Assembly (NCBI RefSeq): GCF_000471905.2
Contig: NW_006499810.1
Coordinates: 3,054,563 to 3,118,562, forward strand
From: Amborella trichopoda
Lineage: Eukaryota > Streptophyta > Magnoliopsida > Amborellales > Amborellaceae
Direction of reading: 5' to 3'
DNA length: 64,000 bases
This document shows, piece after piece, positions 21,284 to 33,464 of the stretch. Each line of letters opens with the position of its first letter. Position 1 is the stretch's first letter. The notes beneath the pieces are model-generated. The model did not search any database. It was not told where the DNA came from and saw only the letters and a program-made list of their open reading frames with translations. The position numbers and the translations under genes were made by a program.

Positions 21284-24028
21284 ATACTACACCATCGTTG
21301 GATCGTTCTTGTTTGAACTTCCTTTCTTTTTATTCTTGTTCACTATACACACACCTTTCTTCGGGGTTGCTTAACCTCTTCATCCGAGTCGAGGGTTTCA
21401 TAATCCTCGTACTCGGGAGTCTTCGTCGGGAATAGGTTCCACGAACCTCATTCCTGACCTTTCTCCTGAGCATCGACCCTGTGTCGCGCTCCCAGGTCTT
21501 CACTTGAAAAGACGTGCCGATGGACCTAAAAGTCCCTTGCTCCCTACGTCCTTGCAATGGTGGACCATCTGCCAATGCACCCTGCACACACATTCCACCA
21601 CACACAGCACGCATCCTGCTACCAGTAACTCACTTGCCGGTCCCATTGCTCGGGGTAGCCCGGAGGCCGCCCCTCCCTCTCCCGCGACTGGCAACTCATT
21701 TGTTGGTGCTCCTGCAGGTCGCCGCGAGGCTACCTCTCATTCTCTATCACAGCAGACCCCTGTAATATGATGATCGACACCAGGAAGAGCCAGCTCTGAA
21801 GCCACCACCTCACACACACCCACCAAAGCTAGGGGACTATCCAATCTGGCTATCACTTGGGGCAACCCTCAGGTTATCTTGGGACACTGTCATGGTTCAG
21901 GCCTTCATGAACCGAAACCTGCACCTCTTTTGCATGCACATCGCACCACTCGGGGCAACCCTCAGGTTACCTTGAGACACTTTCAGGGTTCGGCTCTTCT
22001 TGGACCCGGCCCTGCACACCCGTTGTATATCCACTGTATCGCTCGAGGCAACCTTATTGCTGCCTCTGCTCGAGCGCATGAGGGGGAACCTCCTAGTACT
22101 CCCTCTCACTTTGTGAGGGATGGTCACACGGCCATTCGATCACAGACATAAGCTCACGGCACCAGGCCTCTTAAGGCTGGACACGCTCCTCGAGCCCGGG
22201 TTGACCCCCAGGTCACCCAAAGTCCTTCTTCTAGGGACGCACATGCGTCAATCTTGCCACCTACCCTTAGCACACTTTGCACTGTGCACACATGTACGGA
22301 TCTAGCACTCCACCCAGTCCCAAGGGAAATCACGTGAATGGGTTAGAAGAACAGTTCGCCTTCGCTCGACGACAGTTTTACCTGGCCATGAAGAAGGGAA
22401 ATCACAGTCGGGCCCGAAAATGGGATCGGGAGACCAAGACATTGAAGGCCCAGCTTAGGGGCAAAGGAAAGAAAGTGATTGAAGACTTCCCTTCCAATGA
22501 TGAGGACCCCTTCTCCCCTCTCATTCCCCTTGATGCGGAAGATGCTGGAAAAGCATGACGTGAGGTAAACACCAGAAAGATTGATCAGGGCATGATGAAG
22601 CCGGTTATCTATAAAGATCCAAGCTTGACTCTGGGCAAAGGCAAGTCTCCAGACGGGGCAAAGAGCCACTCTTACCCCACATCGATCTTGAGCAAGTTCA
22701 TCCATCACCCGATCAAACTCTCGAACCCCTTTCAAGTCGGGGCATCGAGAGTGATGGCATCTTTGAGTAGACGGAAGTCGAACCCATGGAGGGTGTTGTC
22801 CATGATCCCTTGGTGGTGGAAAGGTTGAACTATGAAAGGATTGTTCTTCTTCCCATGATGCAAGTGAATGATCTACCAGCTACTCCCATGGTTAGTCTCG
22901 ACATCCCAGCTTTCCAAGATGAAACTAAAAAGAGAACAGGTACTATTGAGCTGCTTCAAAGGGCTGAAAAGCTCATTGTAGATATTGATCTCATAAACAA
23001 GAATAAGGCTCTTCCGTCTTTCACCCTCTCCTGGCTTTCATCGGGATTCATCATAGAATCCCGGAGAAGTGATGGACTTCCATCCCCTCTGGAGGGTTCT
23101 AATGATGTGGCCTCCCTCACCCCCTCTCATCCAGGTATTCTTACCTTTGATGAGAGTTCGTCACTCTCATCTGAGGAAGCCACTCCCTACTAGATGGGAT
23201 GAGCTACGCTCCCCTTGCTGGCAGTCCCAAATGGCTCCTCCATGCCCTGAAGGCACCATGATATCTCACAAAGCCAGTTGCATGCTTCCCCCATTTCATG
23301 CGTGCTGCATGTGCACTCTTGACAAAGACAGTACGACCGCATCCTATAAGGGTTTCACATTCCCGTTTGGTGAACTCAATTCTGATGGGGAGACATCCCT
23401 CGTCCTCATGCATCCAATGACTCCTACCTCTGATGAGAGCTCATCACTCTCATTCTAGGAAAATCATTCCCTGATTGAGGATAAGATGGACAACATTCCT
23501 TTTTCTGACCGCCCGATGAAATGGTGCCTCCAGCTCCTAAAATCACCGCGATTCTTTGCGGGGCTGACTACGTATAGCCTCCATGTATTGAAGACTTCAT
23601 GGCTCCTTATGAGGCTGATCACGTGCTCGCCCCGTGTCTTGAAAAATTCTTCCCCAATGATGATCAAGTGACCTCATCATCTTGTGAGAGTGTCATATTA
23701 TCATTAGATGACAAGGATACCCAAGCCTTGGAAGATGAACTGAGCTTGAAGAAAGGCTCAATGATCTTCATCACTGATGCTGTCAAAGTAGCGACAGTTG
23801 AGCCTATGGTCGAGAACTCCATTGAGCAAGAGGCATGTGGTGAGCAAACATTATTGGAGGGTGTTGTCCTGAATGAAAAGGAAGCTTTCAAAACAATCAT
23901 CCTCAAAGCCTCCGTTATCCCTCTGCTTTCCAATGGTGAGCAAGGAAATCATCCTCAAAGCCTCTGTTATCCCTTTGCTACCCAATGTTGAGCAACTCAA
24001 TCCTCCAATAGGAGAAGAGCCCTCAAGC
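21284..24028 (+). other. Leader of element B, with an uncharacterised pre-gag region
   Basis: The first ~900 bp align with the leaders of A and C. From about 22277 to 24000 there are several open pieces, 22277-22558 (93 codons, basic, coiled-coil-like), 22786-23193 and 23599-23991, that are absent or unrecognisable in A and C. Ogre elements are known to carry an extra ORF before gag, so this may be its remnant, but I see no domain. A ~59-bp tandem duplication containing atcatcctcaaagcct lies at about 23897-23975. Confidence 0.45.
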
Positions 24029-25230
24029 ATGGTAATCAATGAAGTACCAAAATTTTATGGAGACGAGATTGCGCAGCTTAAGGCCACATTGAGGAAGTTA
24101 CAAGCTGAGATGAGATCAAAAGATGAAATGATGGAAACTTTGTACCAAGAGGTATTGGTGTCTCGTAAGCCTGAGCGTACCCCCTCGGGGCACCAAACCC
24201 TCTTTACCGTCCCTCAAGCACCGTATTAGGTCATCGAAACAGCGCCATCAGAAGAAAGGATACTCCCACCCTCACCTCCCTTGTTGCTAGCCTCCTCCCC
24301 ATCATCTCAGGTTGGGAACAAAGAATTAGTGAAAGGCATGGTAGCCGAAGCATTGAAAAAGTACAGTATCCCAGTAATGGAAGAGCTGAATCGCTATCAA
24401 AAGCCTTACCCAGCGTATGTTGACCAAACTCCATTTCCACCGGGCTATCAAAGAATCAACTTCCCCAAGTTTGATGGTACTGATGCTTTACATCAACACA
24501 TAGCCCATTTCATTGTAACCTGTGGCAATACGGCGAACAATGAGCACCTACTGCTTCAGCAATTTGTGGGAACCCTTACAGGAGTAGCATCAAATGGTAC
24601 TCTCGATTACAATCGGGGTCAATCTCATCATGGGCACAAATGGAGGGAGAGTTCCTTAAACGCTTCTGGGACATAGAAAGGAAAGTGTAACTCTTTGAAC
24701 TCCTTGAGGTGAAACAAAAGCCACATGAGCAAGAGATCAAGTACATTGAAAGGTGGTGCAATATAGCCACACCAATAGGTGAGCCTCAAGAGATAGAGTA
24801 TTGCATAGACAGGATGCACCCAGAATTAGCTCGTTATGTCGCTTCATCATGGCCCACTACATTCACCAAGATGGTCAACAAGGCAGTACAAATTGAAGGC
24901 TTGCTCAAGCACCATGGATGTATATCTTGGCCCTTTGCATCCCGTAAAGATGTTGATCAATTATCAGCTGCCATAACAAATACCATGCACTCCTTAAGCC
25001 AAGGCCGGCACGAGGATTACTCCTTTGACAAGTGTATAATCCCCAAGTTGCTTGAGACTCTCTTATCAGAGGTGATGATCGAGCTACCTGTGCGAAACCG
25101 ATCGAGGGAACTTGGAAGGGAAAGCAAGCCCAATTATTGCCAATATCATAGGAGACTTGGTCATAGCACTGAGGAGTGGCGTGCCGCCAAGGACATCATC
25201 CAGAACATCATAGACACGGGAAAATTGAAC
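24029..25230 (+). pseudogene. gag of element B (broken)
   Basis: The frame opens with MVINEVPKFYGDEIAQLKAT and a charged coiled-coil-like stretch. The capsid-like part follows, with YPAYVD, FPPGYQRINFPKFDG and HIAHFIVTCGNTANNE, then RMHPELARYVASSWPTTF. At about 25130-25215 a zinc-knuckle-like block reads CQYHRRLGHSTEEW, in which the expected last Cys is Trp. A TAG at about 24227, a second stop near 24676 and frame changes inactivate it. Homology to gag ends near 25230 and 3'-region repeats begin at about 25262, so protease to integrase have been lost. Confidence 0.8.
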
Positions 25231-25261
25231 TTGGGGCCTAATTCTACTCGTGATCCAGTGC

Positions 25262-25378
25262 CACACACGGTCCAAGCTATACGACCCTACACTATAGCAC
25301 ACGTCCTAGTGGCATGACGTTAAACTGCACAACATACTATCTCAAAGGCAAGACCTTAAACATGCCCTCAGGTCTTGG
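25262..25378 (+). repeat. Piece of the element B 3' region before the C insertion
   Basis: Words such as ggtccaagctatacgaccct and tggcatgacgttaaactgc match the 3'-region repeats of element C at 38280-38680. No polypurine tract precedes LTR2, unlike LTR3 and LTR4, which argues that LTR2 is the 5' LTR of an inserted element and not B's own 3' LTR. Confidence 0.65.
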
Positions 25379-28300
25379 TGGTTGAACACATATTTCATCA
25401 CCTTGAGTTCCGATGCGGAATAAAAGAGAACTTAACATATAGTGAAATTCCCGACAGTCTCAGAATTACCCCAAAACGGGTCAGAATCTTCCTAAGCACT
25501 CTAAAAGGCCACCTGCCAAGTGTCGTTTCAATCTAAGGCAGTGCAGCCAAAGAAAAAAGTTTGAAAAGATCAGCCTCAAACACCATAAAATGGACCCCGT
25601 AACTCGAATTATATTTTCGGTACGTCAAACAACTACGGGACTACCGCCATTGGATCTAACATAGTTGGAAACCCCTATGGGTCAAGTTTCTATTCCCGTG
25701 TGGCCTCCCTTCACCAATCTCCATTAAAGGAGGCTGGTGTGCACAACCCCGAGCAGCAACTTCAAAGATCTGTATCTCACTCGTTCTAAGACGGATCGCT
25801 CTCAAATTTGGTGAGTGTGTTCGTTTTATTAAGACGAGCATTTTGATATGTAGCACAAATTGTAACAATACCCGAGCAAGGAGAAAAACTAGAGATACGT
25901 TGATGATTCATGAAGATAATTACAGAGAATTCAGCAGCAGCGCACCTCGCTCGAGCAGCCATATCACGATGCTCGCATACCTAATCAATGCGAAACCAAT
26001 TGCATTATGTATGTAAGGTCCGAGGCTATCTCTGGTCTGAAACCCACGTATGATGAACGGTTGGATTTGGCACAAGAAGGCGTCAAAAGTTGCTATAGAT
26101 TACAGCTGCCAGATTTCCAGATTCCGGCCAAAAACCCAGAACAACAAAATCTTCATCCCGACACGAAAACGAGCTGTATTACGATATGCTCAGGGTGATT
26201 CAGTAAAGAAATCAAAGAAAAACATCAAGAAACAACCACATTATTGATTGAAATTTTTCAAGATCTATACAAATTTTGAGTCGCATGATCATGCCCTAAA
26301 AACGCGATCCATGGCTCGAAGTTAGTATCAAATTGATCGTCATGCTGAGCCTGACAAGAAGGCAGTCATCTTTCTACCAAACGAATGTCGGAGCAACCTT
26401 GAATCATCCATGGAAGATCCTGCAAGTTTTAGGGCAGCAGCAGGGATTGTTTTGAAATTTCATCTATTGTTGAGCAGGGGCAAAACAGCCATTTTTCACC
26501 CAATTTTAGAATTTCTTTAAATTCAATTAAATTATAATTATCATCAAATTGGGTAGTTTTTGGGCATACACCCATGTTTGGGCCCAATTCTATATGTACA
26601 TGTTAAATACAATTGTTATAGAACACTTGATTTTTCAATACTCATCAATAAAATTTGAGAGTTTTCATGTCTAAATTGTGGGTACGTCTTGGAGAGAGAA
26701 AGGAAAGAGAAGAAAAGGTTCAGTACCCTTTGGTGAAAGTAATTTTCTCTCCTCCTCTCATCTCTCTCTTTCTCTCTCATCCTCTCATCTCTCTCTTTCT
26801 CTCTCCTCCCCTCATCTCTCTCTCTCTCTCTCCTCTTGTCTATATCTCTCTTTCTTTTTTCTTCTTTGATCTTCTTTATCCACTTTCCTTCTCTCTCTTC
26901 TGTCTTGCCTTTCTTTCTTCTTCACTTTCCTTCTCTCTCTTTGTTCTTTCTCTTTCCTCTCTGTTCATGTATGGCGGAGCCTGTCGCCTGGCATGATGCA
27001 TTCTCGTTTCTAGGACCTAACAGTGAGCTGGGGCTTAACCTGAGTGGCGAGATGGGCCTCTATCAAAGTTCATCTTATTCGCCTGTGTCAATCACATCGG
27101 AAGCTCATCGCCGTCCACATTTTCTCCCCCTTCCAATTCTTGTGTTATGAATGGCGAAAGTTCATCGTCAACCATGTTTTCTCTCTCTTCACTTTTTTTT
27201 CATGAACGGCAGAAGCTCATCGCTGTCCATGTCTTCTCTCTCTTTTGATTCCTCTATCATGGATGGCAGAAGTTCATCGTCGCCCATGTTTTCTCTCTCT
27301 TCACTTCTTTGTCATGGACGGCGGAAGCTCATCGCCGCCCATGTCTTCTCTCTCTTTTGATTCCTTTGTTATGAACAATGGAAGTTCATCGTCGCCTATA
27401 TTTTCTCTCTCTTCACTTCTCTATCATGGACAGTGAAAGCTCATTGCCGCCTATGTCTTCTCTCTCTTCTGATTCCTTTATCATGGACAGCGGAAGCTGA
27501 TCGCCATCCATGTTTTTTCTCTCTTAACTTCTCTGTCATGGATGGTAAAAGTTGATCGACGTCCATGTCCTCTCTCTCTTCTCTCCTTCGTCATGGACGG
27601 TAGATGCTCATCACTGTCTATGTCCTCTCTCTCATATTAATCCTCTGTCATGGACGGCGGAAGTCATCACCACCCACGTTTCCCTCTTTCTTTTCTTCCC
27701 CTTTCTTCTTCCCCCTTTCGTCTTCTTTCTTACTGTTCCTTTCTTCTTCTTTTCCTCTCTCTCTCTTCCTTTCTTTTTCTCACATGCACGACATTGGTGG
27801 TATTGTGCATGCCTTTCCCTCTCTCTTTCTTTTCTCTCTTCTCTTCTTTCCCTCTCATTTGATCAAGGGAGGCCAAGTCAAGCACTGCCACGGTAGTCTC
27901 ATCATCTAGCAGAACTGTCGCTGTGCCAGTTGTAGTTACTGTGCCTGCTTTATTGCCACGTTAGGCTAGCCATCGTGCCAGGCCGGTCGATGATAGTGCT
28001 GTCGTCTAGTAGTATTGCAGCTGTGCTGGTCTAGTTACCGTGCCACGATAGGTCAAGCACTTGCCGGTCTAGCTATTGTGTTATTCCAGCCACCTAATGA
28101 AATCATTATCTTTCTCATTCTTCTATTCTCTCTCTTTCTTCTTCTTTCATCTATTCCCTTCCCCTATTTCTTCTTTTGGATGTGCATGACTATGTGCATT
28201 CGCCCAAAGACAAGGAGGGGTCACTTGAACCACTTGTCTCGTAAATTAACCATGTGTGTGTGATTACAGAAATAGGAGATTTTGAACTAGTTTTACGACT

Positions 28301-28519
28301 GGGGGGCTTTCTTCGTGATCTAAGAGGGCGCCCACGTGAGCCAGCCCGAGTAAGTCCTAAACTCACCTTAAATTCCTCTCTCATCGGTTGGTATACCTAC
28401 CATCGCTCCTATGCGAAGTTCTCGAGAGAGCGATCTCAAAGTCTTGGTTTCCTCCGAAACCAGAGATGCGTGCCACCAGATCATCGGGATCTGGAGGGCG
28501 AGATTGAGGTACTTAATCA
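25379..28519 (+). repeat. LTR2, 5' LTR of element C
   Basis: It starts TGGTTGAACACA (one change from LTR1) and ends ...TTAATCA before the PBS; about 3.1 kb. It has a TATA-like stretch near 26590, an AATAAA near 26648, a 57-bp minisatellite (27149-27690) that the other LTRs lack, and a short copy of the GC-rich repeats. Part of the U3 hairpin region is deleted compared with LTR3. Confidence 0.8.
27149..27690 (+). repeat. 57-bp minisatellite in LTR2
   Basis: About ten units begin atggacggcggaagctcatc or a variant, period close to 57 bp (19 codons). Units alternate between two forms, one ending ttgattccttt and one ending ttcacttcttt, giving a 114-bp higher-order period. Because 57 is divisible by three, open frames run through it by chance. 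Confidence 0.85.
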
Positions 28520-28521
28520 AC

Positions 28522-28540
28522 TTGGCAACTCCCTTGGGGA
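28522..28540 (+). promoter_or_regulatory. Primer-binding site of element C
   Basis: ttggcaactcccttgggga lies two bases after the LTR2 end and is the closest of the three sites at its 5' side to the Tat/Ogre-type TGGCGACTCC... form. Confidence 0.75.
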
Positions 28541-30099
28541 TTTACTACCCCTTCATCAGATCGTTCTTGTTTAACTAGTCTTTCCTTTGTTTTTCTGTTT
28601 TCACACACATGGCTTCTGGGTTCTTTAACCCGTTTATCCGAATCGAGGATTTTTTGATCCCCGCATTCATGAGAGTCCCCCGGGAACAAGTTCCTCGAAC
28701 TTCGTTCCCAACTTTCCTTCTGGGCAAAGACTTAGTGTCTAGCTCCCAAGTCTTAACCTAGATAGGCGTGAGGAGGGACTTAAAAGTCCCTAACGCCCCA
28801 TCTCCTAGCCTTAGTGGAACTTCTGCCAAGGCACCCTGCATCGGCAACACTTTTGCTACCATTCACAACATGCACCCTATCACCGGCAAGTCACTTGTCG
28901 GTCGAATTGCCGAGGTGTGCCGGAAGGCTGCCCAGTTCCTTGCTGCGAAAGGACAAGAAGTTGTTGTTGCTTCTGCAAGTCACGGCAAGGCTTCCCCCCA
29001 CATTCCTGCACCACCACGAGTATCTACCCTTAGAGCCTCGACACATCGAGGTGGAGGCCCTGGGGCCTCCACCTCTCGCACACACCATAAGGCTTGTGGG
29101 TCATCCACTAGAGCCACACCTCAGGGCAACCCTTATGTTTACCTCGAGTTAGCGTCCATGATCAAGACTCCTAAAGCTAGGTCCTGCCCACGTTATGCAT
29201 GTGCATCCCACTGCTCGGGGCAACACCATTGTTGCGCCAACCCAAGTACATACTAGCGCACCCTATAAGGAGCAGGCTTCCACCTGTTCTCTTACAAACA
29301 CCTGCTCGTGATTCTTGGCCTCCTAAGGCCAGACCACGTGCTCGAGCTCGAGTTGACCCCAAGGTCACCCGTGATCCTTCTTCAAGGAGCGCACACGCAT
29401 CGCCATCACAGACAGCCCCTCGCTCCCGACTCAGACATCATCACGAGTCAACCCTTCTTCTGCATGCCCCTCCTCTTTTAGGCAACCACCTCTAGCTCTA
29501 GCACTCGAAGTCCTTCCCCATGAGTACCATCTCGAACCAACCCCAGCATCTCGGTCATGCCTATGGAGCTCATAAGAGGGCTCGGGGCAAAGACCTGATG
29601 GGAGATCAAGTCCATCGTCCTCCCAGGTCCATGATAACCCCAGTTCCTAAACCACACTCGTTACTTCACCTAATGGAAACAACTATTTCCTGCGTAAGAA
29701 GAGCCGACCAGCCGTAGATTCGATCGTAGTTCTGGCATGAGGTCCATTAAAACCTCAAAGCTAAACGTGATAAGGGGTCTGTAAATTTTGACTTGGGAAG
29801 CAACCAAGACGATCGGAGCAATCAGCTCTGACGACCCCCTTCGTTTGAATCCCTTTTACCCTCTTCAAATGACAAAACCTGAAGAAGAAGGCTATTGACT
29901 CTACACTGTGGTTAGTGTCGTAGAAGATGACCCTGCCACCCAGCAGCCACGGTCCCATGACCGTCGAGAACAGGTCGTCATGCGATTGACATACAAGACT
30001 CGAGTCTGGTCGGGGAATGCTGACCTGACCGATCTGCTGCGTGCGACCCATCAAGTTCGAAAGCCCTCAACTGCAGCTAAGGCCGACCTCTACCGAGAA
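28541..30099 (+). other. Leader of element C
   Basis: Co-linear by eye with the leaders of A and B (for example 28610-28920 with 21360-21680). ORFs on both strands overlap heavily and are not conserved, so none is annotated. Confidence 0.65.
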
Positions 30100-31680
30100 A
30101 CAATTAGTGTAATGGTCATAAACGGGCTTGACGACTCTCAGGGAGAGCACATGAGTAAATTCGAAGGCATGTTGTGCGCAATGATGGAGAAGATTGATTG
30201 CATAGATGCCACACGACAATCGGCAAACCATAAGGTCAATTCTCATCACTCACATGATGAACCTCCAAGCAGCCCCTTCCCTCTGCCTCACAGGAAAATT
30301 CTGTCCCTCACCTCGTCTCACAGGCAGGCATCGATGCTAAGGTGATTCACAGCCTAAAGAACAAACAAATATCAGGAATACAGGGTTCAATGCCTTATCA
30401 AAAGCCGTTCCCTTCATACATTGGCCAGGTGTCGTTTCTCTCGGATTACAAGAAAGGGAAGTTTCCCCTATTCAATGGAACCACTTCCTTGAACCAGCAT
30501 ATCTCCCACTTCCAAGCAGTGTGTCGAGAGACAGCGGCTGACAGGAGATTCCTTCTCCGTCAGTTTGTTGAAACCCTTGATGGCCTGACTTTCCAGTGGT
30601 ATGTTCGGCTTCCTCCAAACTCAGTGCATACTTTGGGGGAAATGGAGAAACTGTTCTACCAACGTTTCTATGAGGTCGAGAGAGAGGTTCAAACCATTGA
30701 GCTTCTCACCTTGTCCTAAGACCCCGATGAGCCTGTGGATCAATTCATATCAAGGTGGAGAGATTTGGCCCCTCGCCACCCCAATCCCATGCCTGAGAAG
30801 GAAGCAGTTCAAACTTGTGTGAGAAACATAAGACCTGAGATTGCTCTACATGTTGAGACCTCCAATCCGACCTCCATGTCAGAGCTGATCTCTAAATCGG
30901 TCCGTATAGAAAGCCTGTCATGCCCCTATGGCATGTCACGACAACAATCTGCAAGCTCAGGAAACAATCGGGGCAATGGTAGCTCTCGGACCAATAGCCG
31001 AGGCAACCAATATAAAGGAGTGATATGTGCGGCTGTCACCGTAAGCAACCCAAAGAAGGCTCCCTCTTAGACTTTGGACCTCTCCAAAGGGGTAAGCACA
31101 GCAAAGACGATGCCTCAAACAAGCAAGCAACAATAGTCGTACAACCGAGTACCTCCACCTATGAACCTTAATAGAGATGATTATTAGACCAGACATAGGA
31201 ACAAAGCCTACCCCTTTGAAAAGGAATGGTTCCCTGCACTACTCTGATTATTATTGGAGCAAAACATGATCGAACTCCTAGAGACCAAGTTCCCTGATCA
31301 GGCCGGAGTCGATTCCCATGCAAATCACTATGCTTATCATGGATGGATAAACCACCCCACAGAGGACTGCTACACGTTAAAAGATATTATTGATGCCCTA
31401 ATCCAGAAGGGTTAGATAAAGCTTGAAGAGCTAAAGAAGGAATTCGGGGCAGCAGAGACCTCCCACACAATGATAGTCAAAGAGGAAAACGAAGCGCCTG
31501 TTCTCCTTCTCGCCTTGTTTGTTATGATGCATCAAGAAGGCCTCACCACACCAAAATTGGCAAGGCAGCCTCAACGCCTCGCTCAGGGAACTGAGAACCA
31601 TTGGTGCCCGTACCATCAGATATGGAGCCACGACTTGAGCGAATGGTCCAGTTTCCGTGATATAATCGTGAAGAAAATAT
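30100..31680 (+). pseudogene. gag of element C with two zinc-knuckle-like blocks (broken)
   Basis: Starting near MVINGLDDSQ, the translation matches element A's gag block by block: YPSYIGQ-like FPSYIGQVSF, FQWYVRLPPN, LFYQRFYEVE and TCVRNIRPEIALHV. A TAA at about 30717-30719 and a TAG at about 31068 interrupt it. Further on, HYAYHGWINHPTEDC (about 31325-31370) and CPYHQIWSHDLSEW (about 31607-31650) are degraded knuckles. The second has Ser for Gly and Trp for Cys compared with A. Gag would assemble the particle. Confidence 0.8.
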
Positions 31681-31909
31681 AGGGATGCCAAGAGTCTTAC
31701 AAATTTCCAGAGAGAGGTCCCCAAACCACTACTCCACAGTTACGAGAGGACCTCCTCACACAAGTCCCAAGTAAAGATGACTCAGATTAGTCCATCACAG
31801 GCGGAGCAGATTCAAGTCCTTAAGGCGAGAAGCAATTAGTCAAATTAGGGCATTTCATAAACCTAGCAAGACGAATCAACTGCTGCCAATAAAAACCACG
31901 AAGAGACAT

Positions 31910-32980
31910 GCACTAAAAGCTGCTCGCCGGAGAAACAAGACTGCTCAACCATCAATTGAGCTGGAATTTCTCAGGCCTCTTCCCCCATTGCCAACTTTAC
32001 TAGACTTCATTCCCGACACAATCATCCTTCCTTCCTCACCTCGTATACTCGAGCCTCGTTCATTAGCCACCATAGCCCTTACACCCCACAGTGGCATCAT
32101 GCCCTTCTCACAATGGGTTATAGACATTGTCGGACCTATTGACCCACATTTGGCAATGGGTCCTATTTTTATTCTGGCTGCAACAGACTATTTCTCTAAG
32201 TGAGCTGAAGTGGTTCCCCTTAAGCAAGTTCCTAGGACCACGGTGGCTAACTTTGTGCGACATCGCATCATATATCGGTTCGAAGTGCCAGACTGGATCA
32301 TATCTGATAACGACCCTCAGTTAAGAAGCCATCACATCAATCGCTTAGTTAACTAGTTCGGTTTCAAGTGGAAGTATTCAACTATGTACGACCTTCGAGC
32401 CAACGGATTAGCCGAAGCTTTCAATAAGACCCTGTGTAACTTTTTAAAGAAATCGGTATCAAAGACAAAGATGAATTGGCATGAGAAGCTTCCTGAAGCC
32501 TTGTGGGCCTATCGTATTGCCACGCAAAATGCCACTGATTCCACTCCTTATTCCCTAGTCTATGGGGGTGAAGCAGTTTTGCCTCTTGAAATTCAAATCC
32601 CTTCACTATGTATTGTTGTACACCAAGGATTAACCGAAGATGACAGGGTCAAACTTCGGTATAAAGAATTAGATGCGCTTGATGAAAGAGGTTGGAAGCT
32701 CAGTAGAATCTTGAACTTAACCAAGGGAGAATGAAGATGGGCCTTTGACAAGTCAGTCAAAGTCTGCTCATTCGCTCGTGGGGATCTGGCTCTAGCCATC
32801 AAGATGCCAATTGTTATGCATGGGGGATACAAAGGGAAGTTTGAACTCAAGTGGGAAGGTCCCTTTATAGTCAAGAAAGTCTCGTCAAATGGAGCTTACA
32901 TATTGGAACATTCTGATGGAGAGGAAGCAATGTCCCCTATCAATAGAAAATACCTAAAGAAATGCTACCCAAGATGCTGA
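31910..32980 (+). pseudogene. Integrase of element C, fused in frame to the pre-protease linker
   Basis: The linker FLRPLPPLPTLLDFIP (also in A before protease) runs in the same frame into an integrase core. The catalytic triad is present: Asp at 32123-32125 (WVIDIVGPI), Asp at 32306-32308 (IISDND) and Glu at 32414-32416 (ANGLAEAFNK). There are 35 residues between the last two. The C-terminal part with FELKWEGPFIVKK and a natural stop at 32978 follows. There are three in-frame stops (32204 TGA, 32354 TAG, 32732 TGA) but no frameshift over about 330 codons. The HHCC zinc finger, RT, RNase H and protease are missing. Confidence 0.85.
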
Positions 32981-33139
32981 CTCCATGTGCAACGGCACAG
33001 AGTTAAAAAAGACAAGAAAGATAGTTCAAAAGAGATTTAACTCTTTTATTACATAAAAGGGAGTTACGAGCCAAAAAGCCCATTATTAGGGATGTTACAA
33101 ATCCATCATACAGTATCACCACTCGCAAAAGAAAATAGT

Positions 33140-33455
33140 TATGATAGAATGTCTCTCTTACATTCGAGGAAAAAAAGATGGTTGATCCCAAAATGGCGCT
33201 CTTGCATCAGAGGAAAAGAAGATGATTGATCCCAAGAGTTGCTCTTGCATCCGAGGAAAAGAAGACGGTTGACCCCTAGCATTGCTCTTGCATATGAGGA
33301 GAGGACGGTTACATGCCAAAGATTTCTCTCACATTAGAAGCATTGCTCTTACATCCGAGGGAGAAAGGACGGTTACAGGCCAAAAGTCTCTCTCACCATC
33401 AGCAGAGTCACTCTTGCATCTGAGGGAGACGGGACGATTATAAGCCAAAAGTGGC
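33140..33455 (+). repeat. Tandem repeats downstream of integrase in element C
   Basis: Five or six degenerate units of about 50-70 bp share ctcttgcatccgaggaaaag and gacggttgac. There is no coding signal. The segment separates integrase from the Argonaute-like fragment. Confidence 0.7.
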
Positions 33456-33464
33456 CTTCACAAT

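Noticed and set aside
26655..27896. Several overlapping Ser/Leu-rich ORFs
   Set aside because: They follow CT-rich low-complexity sequence and the 57-bp minisatellite inside LTR2, and they are open in more than one frame because of composition and period.
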